Below, piece after piece: positions 44,937 through 45,583 of a stretch of DNA of 45,583 nucleotides. Both the position numbers and the translations under genes were made by a program. Within the stretch, counting starts at the first letter, position 1. Every line of letters starts with the position of its first letter. Below the pieces are notes generated by a model. That model was not told the origin of the DNA, made no database searches, and saw only the letters and a program-made list of their open reading frames with translations. Source of the stretch: a virus; IMG/VR virus record IMGVR_UViG_3300028802_000025, positions 1 to 45,583 of that record; one strand, 5' to 3'.

Positions 44937-44964
44937 ATGGCCATTCCTCTCACGAAGGAACAAC

Positions 44965-45480
44965 ATGCAGCAGCGTACGTGCACCGTGCCCGAATGCGAC
45001 AAGCCGACCCGGTCCCCCGGATCCGAGTGGTGCGCCATGCACTACCACCGCTGGTATCGGCACGGAGACGTGAACCGGAGTGCTCGCACATCCGGAGTCT
45101 CCGTCAGTCAAGGACGCCGATACCGGCTGCTTGAGCTTCCAGGTCATCCCCTCGCCAAGGCCAGCCACAAGGTATGGGAACACCAGGTGGTGCTGTACGG
45201 CAGCATCGGTCCAGGCAGTCACCCTTGCCACTGGTGCGGATCCACAGTGCGATGGGAAGCAGCGAAGGGCGAGGCCGACCGACTCGTAGTCGACCACCTC
45301 AACGCCATCGGCGACGACAACCGCATCGACAACCTCGTTCCCTCATGCGCGACGTGCAACAGCGCGCGCGGCACTCAGGCAAGAAGCGATGCGCTCATAG
45401 CCGCAGGTTGGTGGTCGAGTCACGACACCATCGCTGGCTTGAAGCATGGAGCACGACGACCTCGCATAGAACAGACCTGA
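44965..45480 (+). CDS. HNH endonuclease, second copy type
   Basis: A 171-aa protein, ATG 44965 after a GAAGGAA site. N-terminal Cys/His segment (CTVPECDKPTR; WCAMHYHRWYRHG) resembles the recruitment domain of mobile HNH genes; the core is CHWCGS, then VVDHLNAIGDDNRIDNLVPSC and CATCNSARG, an intact HNH motif. It may be a homing-type endonuclease or a packaging partner. Not closely similar to the 108-aa HNH gene. Confidence 0.85.
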   Translation: MQQRTCTVPECDKPTRSPGSEWCAMHYHRWYRHGDVNRSARTSGVSVSQGRRYRLLELPGHPLAKASHKVWEHQVVLYGSIGPGSHPCHWCGSTVRWEAAKGEADRLVVDHLNAIGDDNRIDNLVPSCATCNSARGTQARSDALIAAGWWSSHDTIAGLKHGARRPRIEQT

Positions 45481-45492
45481 CCCAGCGTGATT

Positions 45493-45568
45493 GTCACTCT
45501 CCGTCACATGACGCGGATGGGTCGGCAGTCACAGAGGGTGAGGGGGGCGGGGTCGAGACGGGGAAACT
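45493..45568. other. Right-end repeats, possible cos region
   Basis: Non-coding right end of about 100 bp. It has GTCAC at 45493-45497, 45503-45507 and 45528-45532 and GGGAAACT at 45561-45568, which is the complement of AGTTTCCC at 40-47. The rest is G-rich. Together with the left-end repeats it may be the terminase recognition region. Confidence 0.4.
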
Positions 45569-45583
45569 GGCAGGTCAGAGGAC

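Noticed and set aside
1-45583. tRNA genes, CRISPR arrays or insertion sequences
   Set aside because: No cloverleaf with GGTTCGA-type arm, no regularly spaced repeats, and no transposase motif were found by eye.

Overview
The window looks like a complete or near-complete genome of a temperate, long-tailed (siphovirus-type) phage of a GC-rich actinobacterium. The evidence is the full head-to-tail gene order of an HK97-like phage, a tyrosine integrase next to an XRE repressor, very GC-rich third codon positions, frequent GTG starts, and many ATGA/GTGA gene overlaps. An actinomycete host (Streptomyces/Micromonosporaceae type) is plausible but cannot be fixed from the sequence alone. HNH endonuclease genes lie at the right end and the small terminase at the left end, so the window edges probably coincide with the packaging (cos) ends. 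Short repeats at both edges fit this.

Layout, left to right. (1) 118-6392: small and large terminase, portal, HK97-type prohead protease, major capsid. (2) 6452-9195: an accessory insertion with a glycosyltransferase fused to an FkbM-type methyltransferase, a second glycosyltransferase, and a small zinc-site gene on the opposite strand. (3) 9232-14022: head-tail adaptor, a block of Ser/Thr/Gly-rich presumed virion proteins including one with about 13 repeats, then stopper, gp10-like and tail-terminator proteins. (4) 14051-21930: major tail protein, rho-independent terminator, tail assembly chaperones joined by a clear -1 slippery site, tape measure and minor tail proteins. (5) 21940-23963: M15-like endolysin and small membrane (holin-type) proteins, interrupted by two tiny minus-strand genes, one an HTH protein, with three copies of a 15-bp palindrome. 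(6) 24042-27005: minus-strand lysogeny block (membrane-anchored secreted protein, excisionase-like protein, integrase, repressor), with two small plus-strand genes between. (7) 27143-44248: a long rightward early operon beginning at a leaderless promoter. It contains a ParB-like DNA-binding protein, membrane proteins, a Sak4-like recombinase, many small zinc-binding proteins, an orphan DNA methyltransferase, a replication initiator with origin-like iterons inside its gene, a helicase-loader-like protein and a HAD phosphatase. (8) 44387-45480: small membrane protein and two HNH endonucleases.

How it works together: the repressor-integrase operon reads left and the early operon reads right from one short divergent control region (27006-27142), the usual lysis/lysogeny switch. 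Early genes handle replication and recombination. The late genes starting at the left end package DNA and build the virion. The most unusual parts are the apparent virion-glycosylation cassette beside Ser/Thr-rich structural proteins, the three-site operator system inside the lysis region, the perfect 22-bp palindrome inside the ParB-like gene, and the iterons and leader structure around the replication initiator. No tRNA gene, CRISPR array, insertion sequence or recognisable attP core was seen.
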